Assembly (NCBI GenBank): GCA_007122335.1
Contig: SKTZ01000151.1
Coordinates: 1-39,458 of the forward strand
Reading direction: 5' to 3'
Length of the DNA stretch: 39,458 bases
Source: Bacillota bacterium
GTDB lineage: Bacteria; Bacillota; Halanaerobiia; B1SED10-174
Of this stretch, positions 1-8,127 are shown piece after piece (within the stretch, counting starts at the first letter, position 1; each line of letters starts with the position of its first letter). The position numbers were made by a program, and so were the translations under genes. A model generated the notes under the pieces. That model did not search any database. It was not told the origin of the DNA and was given only the letters and a program-made list of their open reading frames with translations.

Positions 1-378
1 CTTCAGGAAGTCCAGAAGTATGCAACCCTGACCAACCACATGGTAGGTGCTGACTGGTGGGTAACCAGCGAAACCTTCTACCAAAACCTTACCGATGAAC
101 AACGTGAAATTTTCAATGACGCCCTTTACGCTGCAAATTTAGTAGCCAACGGAACGAAGCTCCTGGCTGATGCCACTGAACAGGGCGTGCAGTTCCTTGA
201 AGAGGCCGGAATTGAAGTTTATGCCCCTTCAATTGAAGAACTCGCTGCTTTCCGTGATATTGCTGTTCCGGCTGTAATGGAAACCATTGAAGAAGATCTT
301 GGCCAGGAAGGTGTAGACCTTGCAAATGCCCTTCTTGCTGCTGTTGAGAATGCCCAGGAAAAACTATTTTCCAAGTAA
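1..378 (+). CDS. TRAP transporter solute-binding protein, DctP family (3' part only)
   Basis: The reading frame is open from base 1, so the gene starts outside the window; 125 C-terminal residues are visible. In TRAP systems the periplasmic or extracytoplasmic binding protein delivers a carboxylate-containing ligand to the DctQ/DctM membrane pair, using an ion gradient rather than ATP. The visible part has the usual DctP C-terminal features: a segment reading NHMVGADWWVTSETFYQNL, then long amphipathic helices. The two membrane subunits follow directly, which fixes the assignment. The ligand cannot be read from this fragment; the downstream deacylase and M20 genes suggest an N-acyl amino acid or similar compound (inference). 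Confidence 0.88.
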   Translation, partial: LQEVQKYATLTNHMVGADWWVTSETFYQNLTDEQREIFNDALYAANLVANGTKLLADATEQGVQFLEEAGIEVYAPSIEELAAFRDIAVPAVMETIEEDLGQEGVDLANALLAAVENAQEKLFSK

Positions 379-437
379 GATTTTGTAGTGAGGAGGAGGG
401 GGTCAATCCCCCTCCCTCTTACTGAAGAGAGAGGTGA

Positions 438-935
438 ATGGATTTGCAACGAATCAATTCCCTGGCTCGGAAAACCGCAGATATAGTAGAAAAAATTACG
501 GCCTATCCCCTGATAGTTTTGGGAGGAGCAATGGTTGTAGTTGTTTTAGCCGGAACCTTCTGGCGTTACGTTTTAAATGATCCTCTTCTCTGGACAGAAG
601 AGGGTGCTCGCTACCTGATGATCTGGGTTGTTCTTATTGGAGCCAGTGTTACCATGCGCCACCGGGAACATGTTCGAATTAATGTAATTTTCAACCTGTT
701 TCCGGACAAGGCGAAAATTGCTATCAGGCTGATTACAAATATTTTTATGGGTTACTTTCTTTATATCCTTATGGTTTATGGCTGGCAGATGGCGTTGAGG
801 TCGCAGGTTCAGGTTTCACCAGCACTGGGAATCAGCATGTTCTGGCCGATCCTTGCAGTTCCTCTTACCGGGCTTTTTTGCCTGGTTCAGCTGATCCTGC
901 AGGTGATAATTGACCTCACCGGAGGGGAGGAATAG
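438..935 (+). CDS. dctQ: TRAP transporter small membrane subunit (DctQ)
   Basis: A 165-residue membrane protein with four predicted transmembrane segments (about residues 20-42, 52-70, 93-115 and 133-155). The typical DctQ pattern is visible: a first helix ending in a Trp-Arg-Tyr (FWRYVLNDPLLWTEEGARYL) stretch. DctQ is the small partner that docks to DctM and helps shape the substrate path. The start ATG is preceded by GAGAGAGG. It lies 59 bases after the binding-protein gene and 2 bases before dctM, in one operon. Length and order match standard TRAP transporters. Confidence 0.92.
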   Translation: MDLQRINSLARKTADIVEKITAYPLIVLGGAMVVVVLAGTFWRYVLNDPLLWTEEGARYLMIWVVLIGASVTMRHREHVRINVIFNLFPDKAKIAIRLITNIFMGYFLYILMVYGWQMALRSQVQVSPALGISMFWPILAVPLTGLFCLVQLILQVIIDLTGGEE

Positions 936-937
936 TC

Positions 938-2224
938 GTGGTTGAGTTTATGGTAATTGTTTTCTTTTTGCTTCTGCTGGCAGGAACACCTATCGCTTTT
1001 GCCGTTGGAATAACTGCAGTGCTGACCTTTTTACGGATGGATGCACCCCATTTAATGACTATGGTACCCCAGCGTTTTTATTCCGGGGTTGACCTTTTTG
1101 CACTTATGGCCATGCCCTTTTTTATGCTGGCTGGTGATATAATGAACCGAATTGAAATCACCCATAAACTGGTGAGATTAGCAAATGCTCTGGTTGGTCA
1201 TATAAGGGGTGGATTGGCCCATGTTAATATAATGGTCAGTATTTTCTTTGCGGGTCTGACCGGGGCTGCTGTTTCTGATACGGCTGCACTGGGAACAATG
1301 CTCATACCTTCCATGGAAAGGGAAGGGTATGACCGCAGTTTTGCTGCTGCTGTAACAGCTGCGTCCTCGATTATCGGCCCGATTATTCCCCCGAGTATCA
1401 TTATGGTTATTTACGGTTCGCTGATGCGGGTTTCAATTGCGGGTCTTTTTGCGGCAGGAATAGTTCCGGGAGTCCTGGTGGGGCTGGTTTTAATGGTTTT
1501 TGCGGGGATTATCTCCAAAAAGAGAAACTATCCCATTGGTGAGAAAAGAGCAAGTTTAAAAGAAGTTGGTCAAAGTGCCAAGGGTGCGCTTATCCCCATT
1601 TTGATGCCCATAATTATCCTGGGGGGTATCTTGGGAGGCGTTTTTACTCCTACTGAAGCTGCGGCTGTTGCCGTTCTTTACGCCGTGATTATTGGTTTTT
1701 TTGTTTACCGCAACCTGAAGTTAAAGGATATTCCCGACCTGTTGTATGAGATGGTCAAGAACAATGGTTCTGTTTTCATTATCCTTGCTTCGGCAGCAAT
1801 TCTGGGTTGGATTCTGTCCATGGAGCAGATCCCGGAACTGGTGGGGGCAGCGATTTTAAACATTAGCGAAAATCCCTACATCGTAATGCTTATTATCAAC
1901 GCTATCCTTTTGATACTGGGAATGTTTATGGATATGACCGCGGGAATTATTATCCTGGGGCCCATCCTTCATCCCCTCGCGGTAAGTATGGGTGTCCATC
2001 CCCTGCACTTCGGTATAATCATGGTGGTTAACCTCAATATTGCCCTGATGACACCGCCTCTGGGGGCCTGCCTTTTTGTTGCCTGCGGGATTACCAAGCT
2101 GTCCCTGGAGGAAATATCGAAGGAAATTCTGCCCTTTATCCTGGCTGTTCTGGCCGCGCTATTGTTAATAACATTCGTTCCTGCAATTTCGCTTACCGTA
2201 CCCCGTCTTCTGGGGCTGATTTAA
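938..2224 (+). CDS. dctM: TRAP transporter large permease (DctM)
   Basis: A 428-residue permease with about 12 hydrophobic helices, the normal length for DctM. It is the ion-coupled transport subunit (Na+ or H+). Family hallmarks seen include the GIPIAF-like start (AGTPIAFAVGI), the GAAVSDTAALGTMLIP stretch after helix 3-4, the IIGPIIPPSI loop and a second half with FTPTEAAAVAVLYA and MTPPLGACLFV. The start is GTG, three bases after the dctQ stop. It belongs to the operon with the deacylase downstream (33-base gap). Substrate class is not decidable from sequence alone. Confidence 0.94.
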   Translation: MVEFMVIVFFLLLLAGTPIAFAVGITAVLTFLRMDAPHLMTMVPQRFYSGVDLFALMAMPFFMLAGDIMNRIEITHKLVRLANALVGHIRGGLAHVNIMVSIFFAGLTGAAVSDTAALGTMLIPSMEREGYDRSFAAAVTAASSIIGPIIPPSIIMVIYGSLMRVSIAGLFAAGIVPGVLVGLVLMVFAGIISKKRNYPIGEKRASLKEVGQSAKGALIPILMPIIILGGILGGVFTPTEAAAVAVLYAVIIGFFVYRNLKLKDIPDLLYEMVKNNGSVFIILASAAILGWILSMEQIPELVGAAILNISENPYIVMLIINAILLILGMFMDMTAGIIILGPILHPLAVSMGVHPLHFGIIMVVNLNIALMTPPLGACLFVACGITKLSLEEISKEILPFILAVLAALLLITFVPAISLTVPRLLGLI

Positions 2225-2257
2225 GCTGGAGGTGTCTGGCTGGGAAGGAGTAAAACC

Positions 2258-3829
2258 ATGCAAAGTTTAATTATAAAAAACGCAAAAATTGTTGACGGAA
2301 CCGGTGGTCCCTCCTTCAGGGGCGAGGTTTTAATTACCAATGGAGAAATAAGGGAAATAGGAGAAGAAATAATAATGGAAGGATGCCCTGTTCTTGATGC
2401 CGAAGGTGCCGTGCTGGCCCCGGGTTTTGTTGATTTACACAGTCATTCCGACCTGATGGCCATCCGCGGCCGGGTGGAAGGAAAGCTTCTCCAGGGGGTA
2501 ACTACGGAAATAGTTGGAAACTGCGGTTTTTCCGCTGCTCCAATTCCAGAAGAAAAAGCTGCAATTGCAGCCGAAGTTTTATCTCCCGTCCTGGGCAGGG
2601 AAGAGCCCAACAGCTGGGTGGAGGTAAAATCCTACCTGGATAACCTAGAAGAAACTTTGCCCTTTTTTAATGTGGGCACTCTGGTCGGCCATGGAACCCT
2701 GAGACTGGGCGTAATGGGCCTGGCATCCCGGCCCTCGAACCAAAAAGAACGGGAACAGATGATTTTAGCTTTAAGGAAGGCCTTAAAACAGGGAGCCTGG
2801 GGTTTTTCTTCTGGCCTGATCTATTCCCCGGGCTGTTATGCTGACTTTGCCGAACTGAAAGAACTGTGCCTCGTGGCCGCTGATTTTGGGGTTCCCTACG
2901 TTACCCATATCCGCAGTGAAGCTGACCGGATTATTGAGGCGGTAAAAGAAACTCTCCTTTTGGGCTGGGAAACAGGAGTGCATGTTCATTTCTCGCACCA
3001 CCAGATTGATGGGAAGGAAAACTGGGGTAAAGCAGCAGAAACACTGGCTTTAATTGGGGAAGCCCGGGCTGAAGGTATCCGGGTAACTTTAGATCAGTAT
3101 CCCTACCAGGCTGGAAGCACTATGCTGTGGGCCCTGCTCCCCCAGTGGGTTCAGAATAAAGAGAAGGAAGAAGTTCTTAAAAACCTGAATAAGCCGGAAA
3201 TCAGGGAAAAAATAAAACAGGACCTGGAGGGTGAAGAAGATCTATTAATAACTGTAACTGGCTGGGATAATATTATGTTGAACAGCCTGCCCAAAACCAG
3301 GGAACTGGAACAGAAGACAATAAAAGAAGCTGCAGAAGAAAGAAAAATTAGTTGTTCCGATGTGTTTATCGACCTGGTTTTGGAAAACACCGGTTCCGGG
3401 ACAGTAGTCCTTTTTGACCAGTGTGAGGAAGACTGGCAGAGGATTTTTGCAGATCCATATTGCTCTATTGCAACTGATAGTATCCTGGTTGGAGAAAAAC
3501 CCCATCCGAGGAGTTTCGGTTCCTATCCCCGGGTTTTAGGGGAAATAGTCAGGGAAAAAAGGGTTGTAAGCCTGGAGAAAGCGGTCAACAAAATGACTCT
3601 TCTTCCTGCAGAAACCTTTGGCCTGAAAAAAACAGGTGCAATCCTTCCGGGTTCCAGAGGCGATTTAGTTATTTTTGATGAGAAAGAAATTGGATTCGGG
3701 GGGACTTTTAAAGAGCCGGATAAAGTTCCTGAAGGTATTAAGTATGTCCTTATCGAAGGTAAAATTGTATGCCAGGAGGGCGAGGTTACAGGTAACAGGC
3801 CCGGGAAAGTTTTGCGGAGAAAAGCCTGA
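2258..3829 (+). CDS. N-acyl-D-amino-acid deacylase (D-aminoacylase), amidohydrolase superfamily
   Basis: A 523-residue zinc amidohydrolase. Members remove the acyl group from N-acyl-D-amino acids, giving a free D-amino acid and a fatty or acetic acid. Visible marks: the N-terminal beta-sandwich strand, the metal motif DLHSHSD after APGF, the GNCGFS loop carrying the bridging Cys of D-aminoacylases, THIRSE, the HFSHH segment, and a late IATDS Asp. The C-terminal GSRGDLVIFDE closes the sandwich. Start ATG follows GGAAGGAG. It is co-transcribed with the TRAP transporter and the M20 gene and lies upstream of a D-ornithine operon, suggesting import and release of D-amino acids, perhaps D-ornithine (inference). 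Exact substrate is unknown; related D-glutamate deacylases or other imidases are alternatives. Confidence 0.88.
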   Translation: MQSLIIKNAKIVDGTGGPSFRGEVLITNGEIREIGEEIIMEGCPVLDAEGAVLAPGFVDLHSHSDLMAIRGRVEGKLLQGVTTEIVGNCGFSAAPIPEEKAAIAAEVLSPVLGREEPNSWVEVKSYLDNLEETLPFFNVGTLVGHGTLRLGVMGLASRPSNQKEREQMILALRKALKQGAWGFSSGLIYSPGCYADFAELKELCLVAADFGVPYVTHIRSEADRIIEAVKETLLLGWETGVHVHFSHHQIDGKENWGKAAETLALIGEARAEGIRVTLDQYPYQAGSTMLWALLPQWVQNKEKEEVLKNLNKPEIREKIKQDLEGEEDLLITVTGWDNIMLNSLPKTRELEQKTIKEAAEERKISCSDVFIDLVLENTGSGTVVLFDQCEEDWQRIFADPYCSIATDSILVGEKPHPRSFGSYPRVLGEIVREKRVVSLEKAVNKMTLLPAETFGLKKTGAILPGSRGDLVIFDEKEIGFGGTFKEPDKVPEGIKYVLIEGKIVCQEGEVTGNRPGKVLRRKA

Positions 3830-3861
3830 GGAAACCTCGTCCCGGGAAAGGGGATTTTGGA

Positions 3862-5076
3862 GTGAAAAGGGAGCTAGCCAGGGAAAAAATACTGCAGTTG
3901 TTTGACCGGGATGAACTGCTGGATCTTTTAAAGGAACTGATTAAAATCCCCAGCCACAAGCAGGTTGAATGGCAGGAAGATCGGCTGGCCCGATTTATCC
4001 TGAATTATCTCCGGGGAGAAGGTTTTGATAACCTTAAACTGGACTATATTATGGAAAACCGCCCCAATGTCCTGGCTTTACTCCCCGGAAAAGGGGGCGG
4101 GAAAAGCCTTGCTTTCAACGGGCACCTGGATACTGTTCCCCCATATAATATGGTTCTTCCTCCCTATCAGCCCCTGATAAAAAATGGGTTTTTGTATGGC
4201 CTGGGAGCCGTTGACATGAAGGGTTCCCTTGCAGCAATGCTACTGGCAATGGTCCTGGTGAGAAGATCGGGATTGACCCTCCAGGGCGACCTTCATTTTA
4301 CGGGAGTCATTGACCAGGAGCAGTGTTCTCTGGGAACTGTTGAACTGGTCCGGCGGGGTTTTAAAGTAGATTATGCTGTGGTGGGTGAACCGACGAATTT
4401 AAAAATTTGTGTAGCCCACAAGGGAATGGAATGGATGAAGGTTGTCATCCGGGGAAAGTCAGCCCACGGTAGTACCCCGGACAAGGGAAGAAACCCCATA
4501 TATATGGCCGCCCGGGTGGCCAGGGAAATTGAAAGTCTCAACGAAATCCTGCAGAAAAAACACCACCCCCTTGTGGGAAGCCCCTCAATCAATGTTGGGG
4601 TGATCTCGGGGGGAGACGATCCGAATATCGTCCCACAGGTATGTTTTCTGGAAATTGACCGACGCTGGACCCCGGAAGAAAGCCTGGAAAGCCTGTACCA
4701 GGATGTAGAGCGTATCCTGAACCGGTTGAAGCTGGCCTATCCCGGTTATCAATACGAACTTCTCTCTATGGATGATCGGACCTGCCCCCTGCGTAATATT
4801 CCTCTTGATGTGAATCCCGACATCCCCCTGGTAAATTCACTTCGCCGCAACCTGGAAGAATTTACGGGTACCGACCTCGGTTCAACATCATTCCGGGGTT
4901 GGAGTGATGCAGCTCTACTGGTTCGGGACCTGGATATACCCTCTGTAGTTTTTGGCCCCGGACTATTAGAAAAAGCCCATGCTGCTGACGAAGGAATTGA
5001 AATCAAAAATCTGATTACTGCCTTGCAGGTTTATGTGGGTCTGATTATTGATATTTGTGGAATTTCCGAAGGATAA
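3862..5076 (+). CDS. M20 family metallo-amidohydrolase-like protein with E-to-Q change at the catalytic base
   Basis: A 404-residue protein of the ArgE/DapE/YgeY type. These di-zinc enzymes cut acyl or peptide bonds of amino acids. Motifs seen: FNGHLDTVPP (metal His and Asp), GAVDMKGSLAAML (metal-bridging Asp), the lid-domain motif with GKSAHGSTPDKG, and a C-terminal His in EKAHAADEG. The usual Asp-Glu-Glu motif reads D151-Q152-E153: the first Glu, the general base in carboxypeptidase G2 and DapE, is Gln, by a one-base difference (CAG at 4315-4317). The protein may thus be inactive, slow or a binding protein, or may use another base. The GTG start follows AGGGG. It is the last gene of the transporter-deacylase operon, with a terminator directly after it. 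Confidence 0.85.
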   Translation: MKRELAREKILQLFDRDELLDLLKELIKIPSHKQVEWQEDRLARFILNYLRGEGFDNLKLDYIMENRPNVLALLPGKGGGKSLAFNGHLDTVPPYNMVLPPYQPLIKNGFLYGLGAVDMKGSLAAMLLAMVLVRRSGLTLQGDLHFTGVIDQEQCSLGTVELVRRGFKVDYAVVGEPTNLKICVAHKGMEWMKVVIRGKSAHGSTPDKGRNPIYMAARVAREIESLNEILQKKHHPLVGSPSINVGVISGGDDPNIVPQVCFLEIDRRWTPEESLESLYQDVERILNRLKLAYPGYQYELLSMDDRTCPLRNIPLDVNPDIPLVNSLRRNLEEFTGTDLGSTSFRGWSDAALLVRDLDIPSVVFGPGLLEKAHAADEGIEIKNLITALQVYVGLIIDICGISEG

Positions 5077-5082
5077 TTGACC

Positions 5083-5111
5083 AAGGCGGAGCCATCCGTC
5101 TTTGTTTTTTT
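5083..5111 (+). terminator. Intrinsic terminator ending the TRAP-deacylase-M20 operon
   Basis: An 8-bp stem (5083-5090 with 5095-5102, one G-U pair, loop GCCA) is followed by TG and seven T residues. It starts six bases after the M20 stop codon and separates the transport/deacylase operon from the ornithine operon. Confidence 0.8.
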
Positions 5112-5306
5112 CAGGGATTATACGAAGATGCATAAAATTTTTAAAATTAACGAAATTAAAGCAGGAATCCGGGATGTTGCAATGAAGTTAATAAGTGGAA
5201 GTCTGGAACACCTTCTTGCCTCCGGGGTAAGAGGGTTCTTTCTATGCTTTTATGCATAAAAGGGAGTAGGCAAGTTCAGTTAACTATAATTCAGGAGGTG
5301 TTTGAT
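5112..5306 (+). promoter_or_regulatory. Upstream control region of the ornithine operon with a 16-bp palindrome
   Basis: About 195 bases without a credible gene lie between the terminator and ord. They hold a perfect 16-bp palindrome, CTTTTATGCATAAAAG, at 5247-5262, and the 10-mer ATGCATAAAA occurs twice (5128-5137 and 5252-5261). These resemble half-sites of ArgR/AhrC boxes (core TGCATAAA), which would suit an ornithine pathway, but this is only resemblance. No clear -35/-10 pair stands out. The ord RBS is AGGAGG at 5293-5298. Confidence 0.45.
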
Positions 5307-6350
5307 TTGGAAAAGGTAAAAGTAATCTTATGGGGCCTTGGGGCCATGGGTAGCGGTATGGGAAAATACCTGCTGCAGAAAGAAGGAATTGAACTTGTAG
5401 GTGGAATTGAGCGGCCCGGTGAAAAAGTTGGAAAAGACCTGGGAAAGGTTCTCGATTCTGAAAACCTGGGAGTTCAAGTCAGTGATGACCCTGAAAAGGT
5501 CCTGCAGACAGAAGCAGACGTAGTTTTAATCGCCACCTCTTCTTTTGTCCGGGAAGTATATCCCCAGATTGAAATGGCTGCAAAAGCGGGCCATAATGTC
5601 ATATCGATTGCCGAAGAAATGGCCTATCCCTGGGCCCAGGAGCCAGAATTTGCAGATAAGATTGATAAGGTCGCCCGGGAAAATAATGTAACTGTCCTGG
5701 GGACTGGAATCAATCCGGGCTTTGTAATGGACCTTCTGGTTATTGCCCTGAGTGGGGCCTGCGCCAGAGTTGACAAAATTAAAGCGGCCCGGGTTAATGA
5801 CCTTTCACCATTTGGCCCCACGGTTATGGAAACCCAGGGCGTTGGAACAACACCTGAAGAATTTGAAAAAGGAATCAAGGAAGGAACCATTGTAGGACAT
5901 GTAGGCTTTCCCGAATCAATTAAAATGATTGCCGATGCTCTCGGTTGGGAACTAGATGAAATCGAAGAAAAGCGCGAGCCGATCATCAGCAATACCGAAA
6001 GAGAAACTCCCCATGTCAAGGTCAAGCCCGGCATGGTTGCAGGCTGTCGGCACATAGCCTTCGGCCGCAAAGATGGCAAGGTCTTGATTGAAATGGAACA
6101 CCCCCAGCAGATCCACCCCCACCTGGAGGGACAGGATACCGGGGATTATGTCTGGATCGAAGGTGAACCTGATATTAACGTTGCCAACAAGCCTGAGGTT
6201 CCGGGGGGAATAGGAACAATGGCCGTAACTGTAAACATGATTCCCCGGGTCATTACCGCCCAGGCCGGACTTGTCTCCATGAAGGACCTGCCGGTCCCGG
6301 CAACAATTATGGGTGACGTTCGGGACATCATGAAATCTTTCCGGAATTAG
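5307..6350 (+). CDS. ord: 2,4-diaminopentanoate dehydrogenase
   Basis: A 347-residue NAD(P)-dependent oxidoreductase with an N-terminal Rossmann fold (VKVILWGLGAMGSGMGK) and a dihydrodipicolinate-reductase-like second half (GTGINPGFVMDLL). In the oxidative ornithine pathway it oxidises and deaminates (2R,4S)-2,4-diaminopentanoate, the mutase product, to 2-amino-4-ketopentanoate plus ammonia. The start is TTG at 5307, eight bases after AGGAGG; upstream in-frame ATG at 5244 has no RBS and would add unconserved residues. It is first in the operon, with ortA, ortB, oraS and oraE following in the order expected for this pathway. Assignment rests on strong similarity to the clostridial Ord as I remember it plus context. 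Confidence 0.93.
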   Translation: MEKVKVILWGLGAMGSGMGKYLLQKEGIELVGGIERPGEKVGKDLGKVLDSENLGVQVSDDPEKVLQTEADVVLIATSSFVREVYPQIEMAAKAGHNVISIAEEMAYPWAQEPEFADKIDKVARENNVTVLGTGINPGFVMDLLVIALSGACARVDKIKAARVNDLSPFGPTVMETQGVGTTPEEFEKGIKEGTIVGHVGFPESIKMIADALGWELDEIEEKREPIISNTERETPHVKVKPGMVAGCRHIAFGRKDGKVLIEMEHPQQIHPHLEGQDTGDYVWIEGEPDINVANKPEVPGGIGTMAVTVNMIPRVITAQAGLVSMKDLPVPATIMGDVRDIMKSFRN

Positions 6351-6362
6351 GGAGGGAGAAAA

Positions 6363-6674
6363 ATGGAAAAAGCCCTAAAGGGTGATTGGGTGCAGATTCA
6401 TCAGGTGGTTTTCTCGCCCGGGGAAAGGGCTCCCAACATACCCGAAGAAACCAGAAAGGTTCCCCTGGAGTTGCGGGTTAAAGGCTGGCTGGTAATTCCC
6501 GAGGCCCGTATCGGAGAAGATGCTGTAATAAAAACTCCAGCGGGGCGGGAACTCGAGGGGCGGTTGGTCTCAATCAATCCTCCTTTTACCCATGGTTTTG
6601 GCGAGCCGGTTCCTGAACTTTTGGAAATTGGCCCCGAACTTCGTGAATTGCTGGAAGAGGAGGGGACAGAATGA
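6363..6674 (+). CDS. ortA: 2-amino-4-ketopentanoate thiolase, alpha subunit
   Basis: A 103-residue soluble protein. OrtA is the small subunit of the PLP-dependent thiolase that splits 2-amino-4-ketopentanoate with CoA to alanine and acetyl-CoA. Seen here: a beta-rich sequence (WVQIHQVVFSPGERAPNIPEE, then LRVKGWLVIPEARIGE and ELEGRLVSINPPFTHGFG) without any catalytic motif of its own, and the usual length of about 100 residues. The start ATG follows GGGAGGG 12 bases after ord. Its stop overlaps the ortB start (ATGA), which suggests translational coupling of the two subunits in equal amounts. Confidence 0.93.
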   Translation: MEKALKGDWVQIHQVVFSPGERAPNIPEETRKVPLELRVKGWLVIPEARIGEDAVIKTPAGRELEGRLVSINPPFTHGFGEPVPELLEIGPELRELLEEEGTE

Positions 6675-8071
6675 AAGATATGAGTTTTGCCGCGCTTATG
6701 GATCGGCGTAATGAAATAATGAAACAGGCTGTTGGTATAAATTATGAAGAATTTGCCCGGGGACGATTTGCTTTTGCCTATGAAGAAATGATGCAGAAAG
6801 TGGGCTACACCCTTGATGAAATCCGGGCGATTCAGCGGGAAACGGATGTCGGCCAGACCCCGCTCTGGGAAATGAAAAACCTGACCCGCCTGGTCCGCAA
6901 ACTGGCCCCTGCAGGAAAAGGAGCCCGTATTTTCATTAAGGACGAAGCCGCCAACCCCTCGGGGAGTTTTAAAGCCCGGCGGGCTTCGGTTTCGGTATAC
7001 AGGGCCAAAAAGCAGGGCTATAAAGGAGTTGTATCAGCAACCAGCGGAAACTATGGCGCCGCGGTAGCTTCCCAGGCGGTAAAAAGGAATATGAAATGTA
7101 TTGTAGTCCAGGAGGTTTTTGACAGCAAGGGCGACGGTCAACCTGAAATCCTGGAAAAAGGCCGGAAGTGTGAGGCCTACGGGGCAGAAGTTCTCCAGCT
7201 TACTGTAGGGCCGGAACTCTTTTATACTTTTCTCCGGGTCTTGGAAGAAACCAAGTTTTTTAACGCCTCCCTCTATACCCCCTTTGGTATCGCAGGGGTA
7301 GAGACCCTGGGCTATGAAGTGGCAACTGAAATCAAGGGAAAAGAAGGTCGCTTTCCGGATAAGGTTTTGATTACCCACGCCGGAGGAGGAAATCTTACCG
7401 GAACGGCCCGCGGATTGAAAAAAGCCGGAGCAGAGGATACGGAAATTGTTGGTGTAAGTGTGGACCTGACCGGCCTGCATTCGGCCAGCGACCATGATTT
7501 CAACCGCAAATCCTTTACAACAGGACATACCGGTTTTGGAGTCCCCTTTACCACCTGGCCGGACCGCGCCGATGTTCCCCGCAATGCCGCACGTTCCCTG
7601 CGCTACATTGACAGGTATTTAACCGTGACTCAGGGCCAGGTTTTCTATGCCACTGAAGCTCTGGCCCAGATAGAGGGACTGGAAAGAGGGCCTGCAGGGA
7701 ACACCTCCCTGGCAGCGGCAATTGCTCTGGCCCAGGAAATGGACCGGGATGAAATTCTCGTGGTCCAGGAAACGGAGTATACCGGGGCAGGAAAGCATCC
7801 CACAGCTCAACTTACCTTTGCCCGGGAAAAAGGTATTGATGTTCGGCGGGGTGATCCCCACGAGGAAAAACCTGGCGAGAATATAATTATTCCCCGGGGG
7901 CCTGGAGATCTTTTCTACAAGGAGATGGACCTGGATAAACTCCGCAAAACCTACCTGAAAGCCCTGCAGAAAAACCATCCCGGCCCTTATTCCGAGGAAG
8001 AAAAGGAATTTTTGACTGAAGAATTGGGAGTAGATCAGGAAAAACTGGAAAAGCTCCTGAATTCAAATTAA
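6671..8071 (+). CDS. ortB: 2-amino-4-ketopentanoate thiolase, beta subunit (PLP)
   Basis: A 466-residue fold-type II PLP enzyme of the threonine-synthase-like group. The PLP lysine is K101 in the segment NPSGSFKARRA, and the phosphate-binding glycine loop is HAGGGNLTG. With OrtA it cleaves 2-amino-4-ketopentanoate and CoA to alanine and acetyl-CoA, the energy-yielding step of ornithine oxidation. General annotation pipelines often call it threonine synthase or a pyridoxal-phosphate enzyme; the OrtA partner, operon and length argue for OrtB. It overlaps ortA by four bases. A strong GC hairpin lies between it and oraS. Confidence 0.93.
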   Translation: MKDMSFAALMDRRNEIMKQAVGINYEEFARGRFAFAYEEMMQKVGYTLDEIRAIQRETDVGQTPLWEMKNLTRLVRKLAPAGKGARIFIKDEAANPSGSFKARRASVSVYRAKKQGYKGVVSATSGNYGAAVASQAVKRNMKCIVVQEVFDSKGDGQPEILEKGRKCEAYGAEVLQLTVGPELFYTFLRVLEETKFFNASLYTPFGIAGVETLGYEVATEIKGKEGRFPDKVLITHAGGGNLTGTARGLKKAGAEDTEIVGVSVDLTGLHSASDHDFNRKSFTTGHTGFGVPFTTWPDRADVPRNAARSLRYIDRYLTVTQGQVFYATEALAQIEGLERGPAGNTSLAAAIALAQEMDRDEILVVQETEYTGAGKHPTAQLTFAREKGIDVRRGDPHEEKPGENIIIPRGPGDLFYKEMDLDKLRKTYLKALQKNHPGPYSEEEKEFLTEELGVDQEKLEKLLNSN

Positions 8072-8073
8072 GA

Positions 8074-8104
8074 CCAAAAAAAAGGGGGCCCCCCGGGGCC
8101 TCCT
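8074..8104. terminator. GC hairpin between ortB and oraS; terminator-like only on the minus strand
   Basis: A 10-bp stem of almost only G and C (8083-8092 with 8095-8104, one G-U pair on the plus strand) is preceded by A8 (8076-8083). Read on the minus strand the hairpin is followed by T8, a classical intrinsic terminator; on the plus strand there is no T tract, so the operon should be read through. It may stop antisense transcripts or protect a processed mRNA end (inference). Confidence 0.55.
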
Positions 8105-8127
8105 GCTTTGAGAAAGAGGAGGGAAAT

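Noticed and set aside
5204-5219. Sigma-54-like TGG...TTGC before ord
   Set aside because: GG and GC are 11 bases apart instead of the strict 10, and no enhancer-binding regulator is present.
5077-5259. 60-codon open frame between the M20 gene and ord
   Set aside because: It begins inside the terminator, has no RBS and its sequence is not protein-like; it lies in the control region.
6671-8071. Threonine synthase
   Set aside because: The PLP fold is shared, but the overlapping OrtA gene and ornithine operon identify OrtB.
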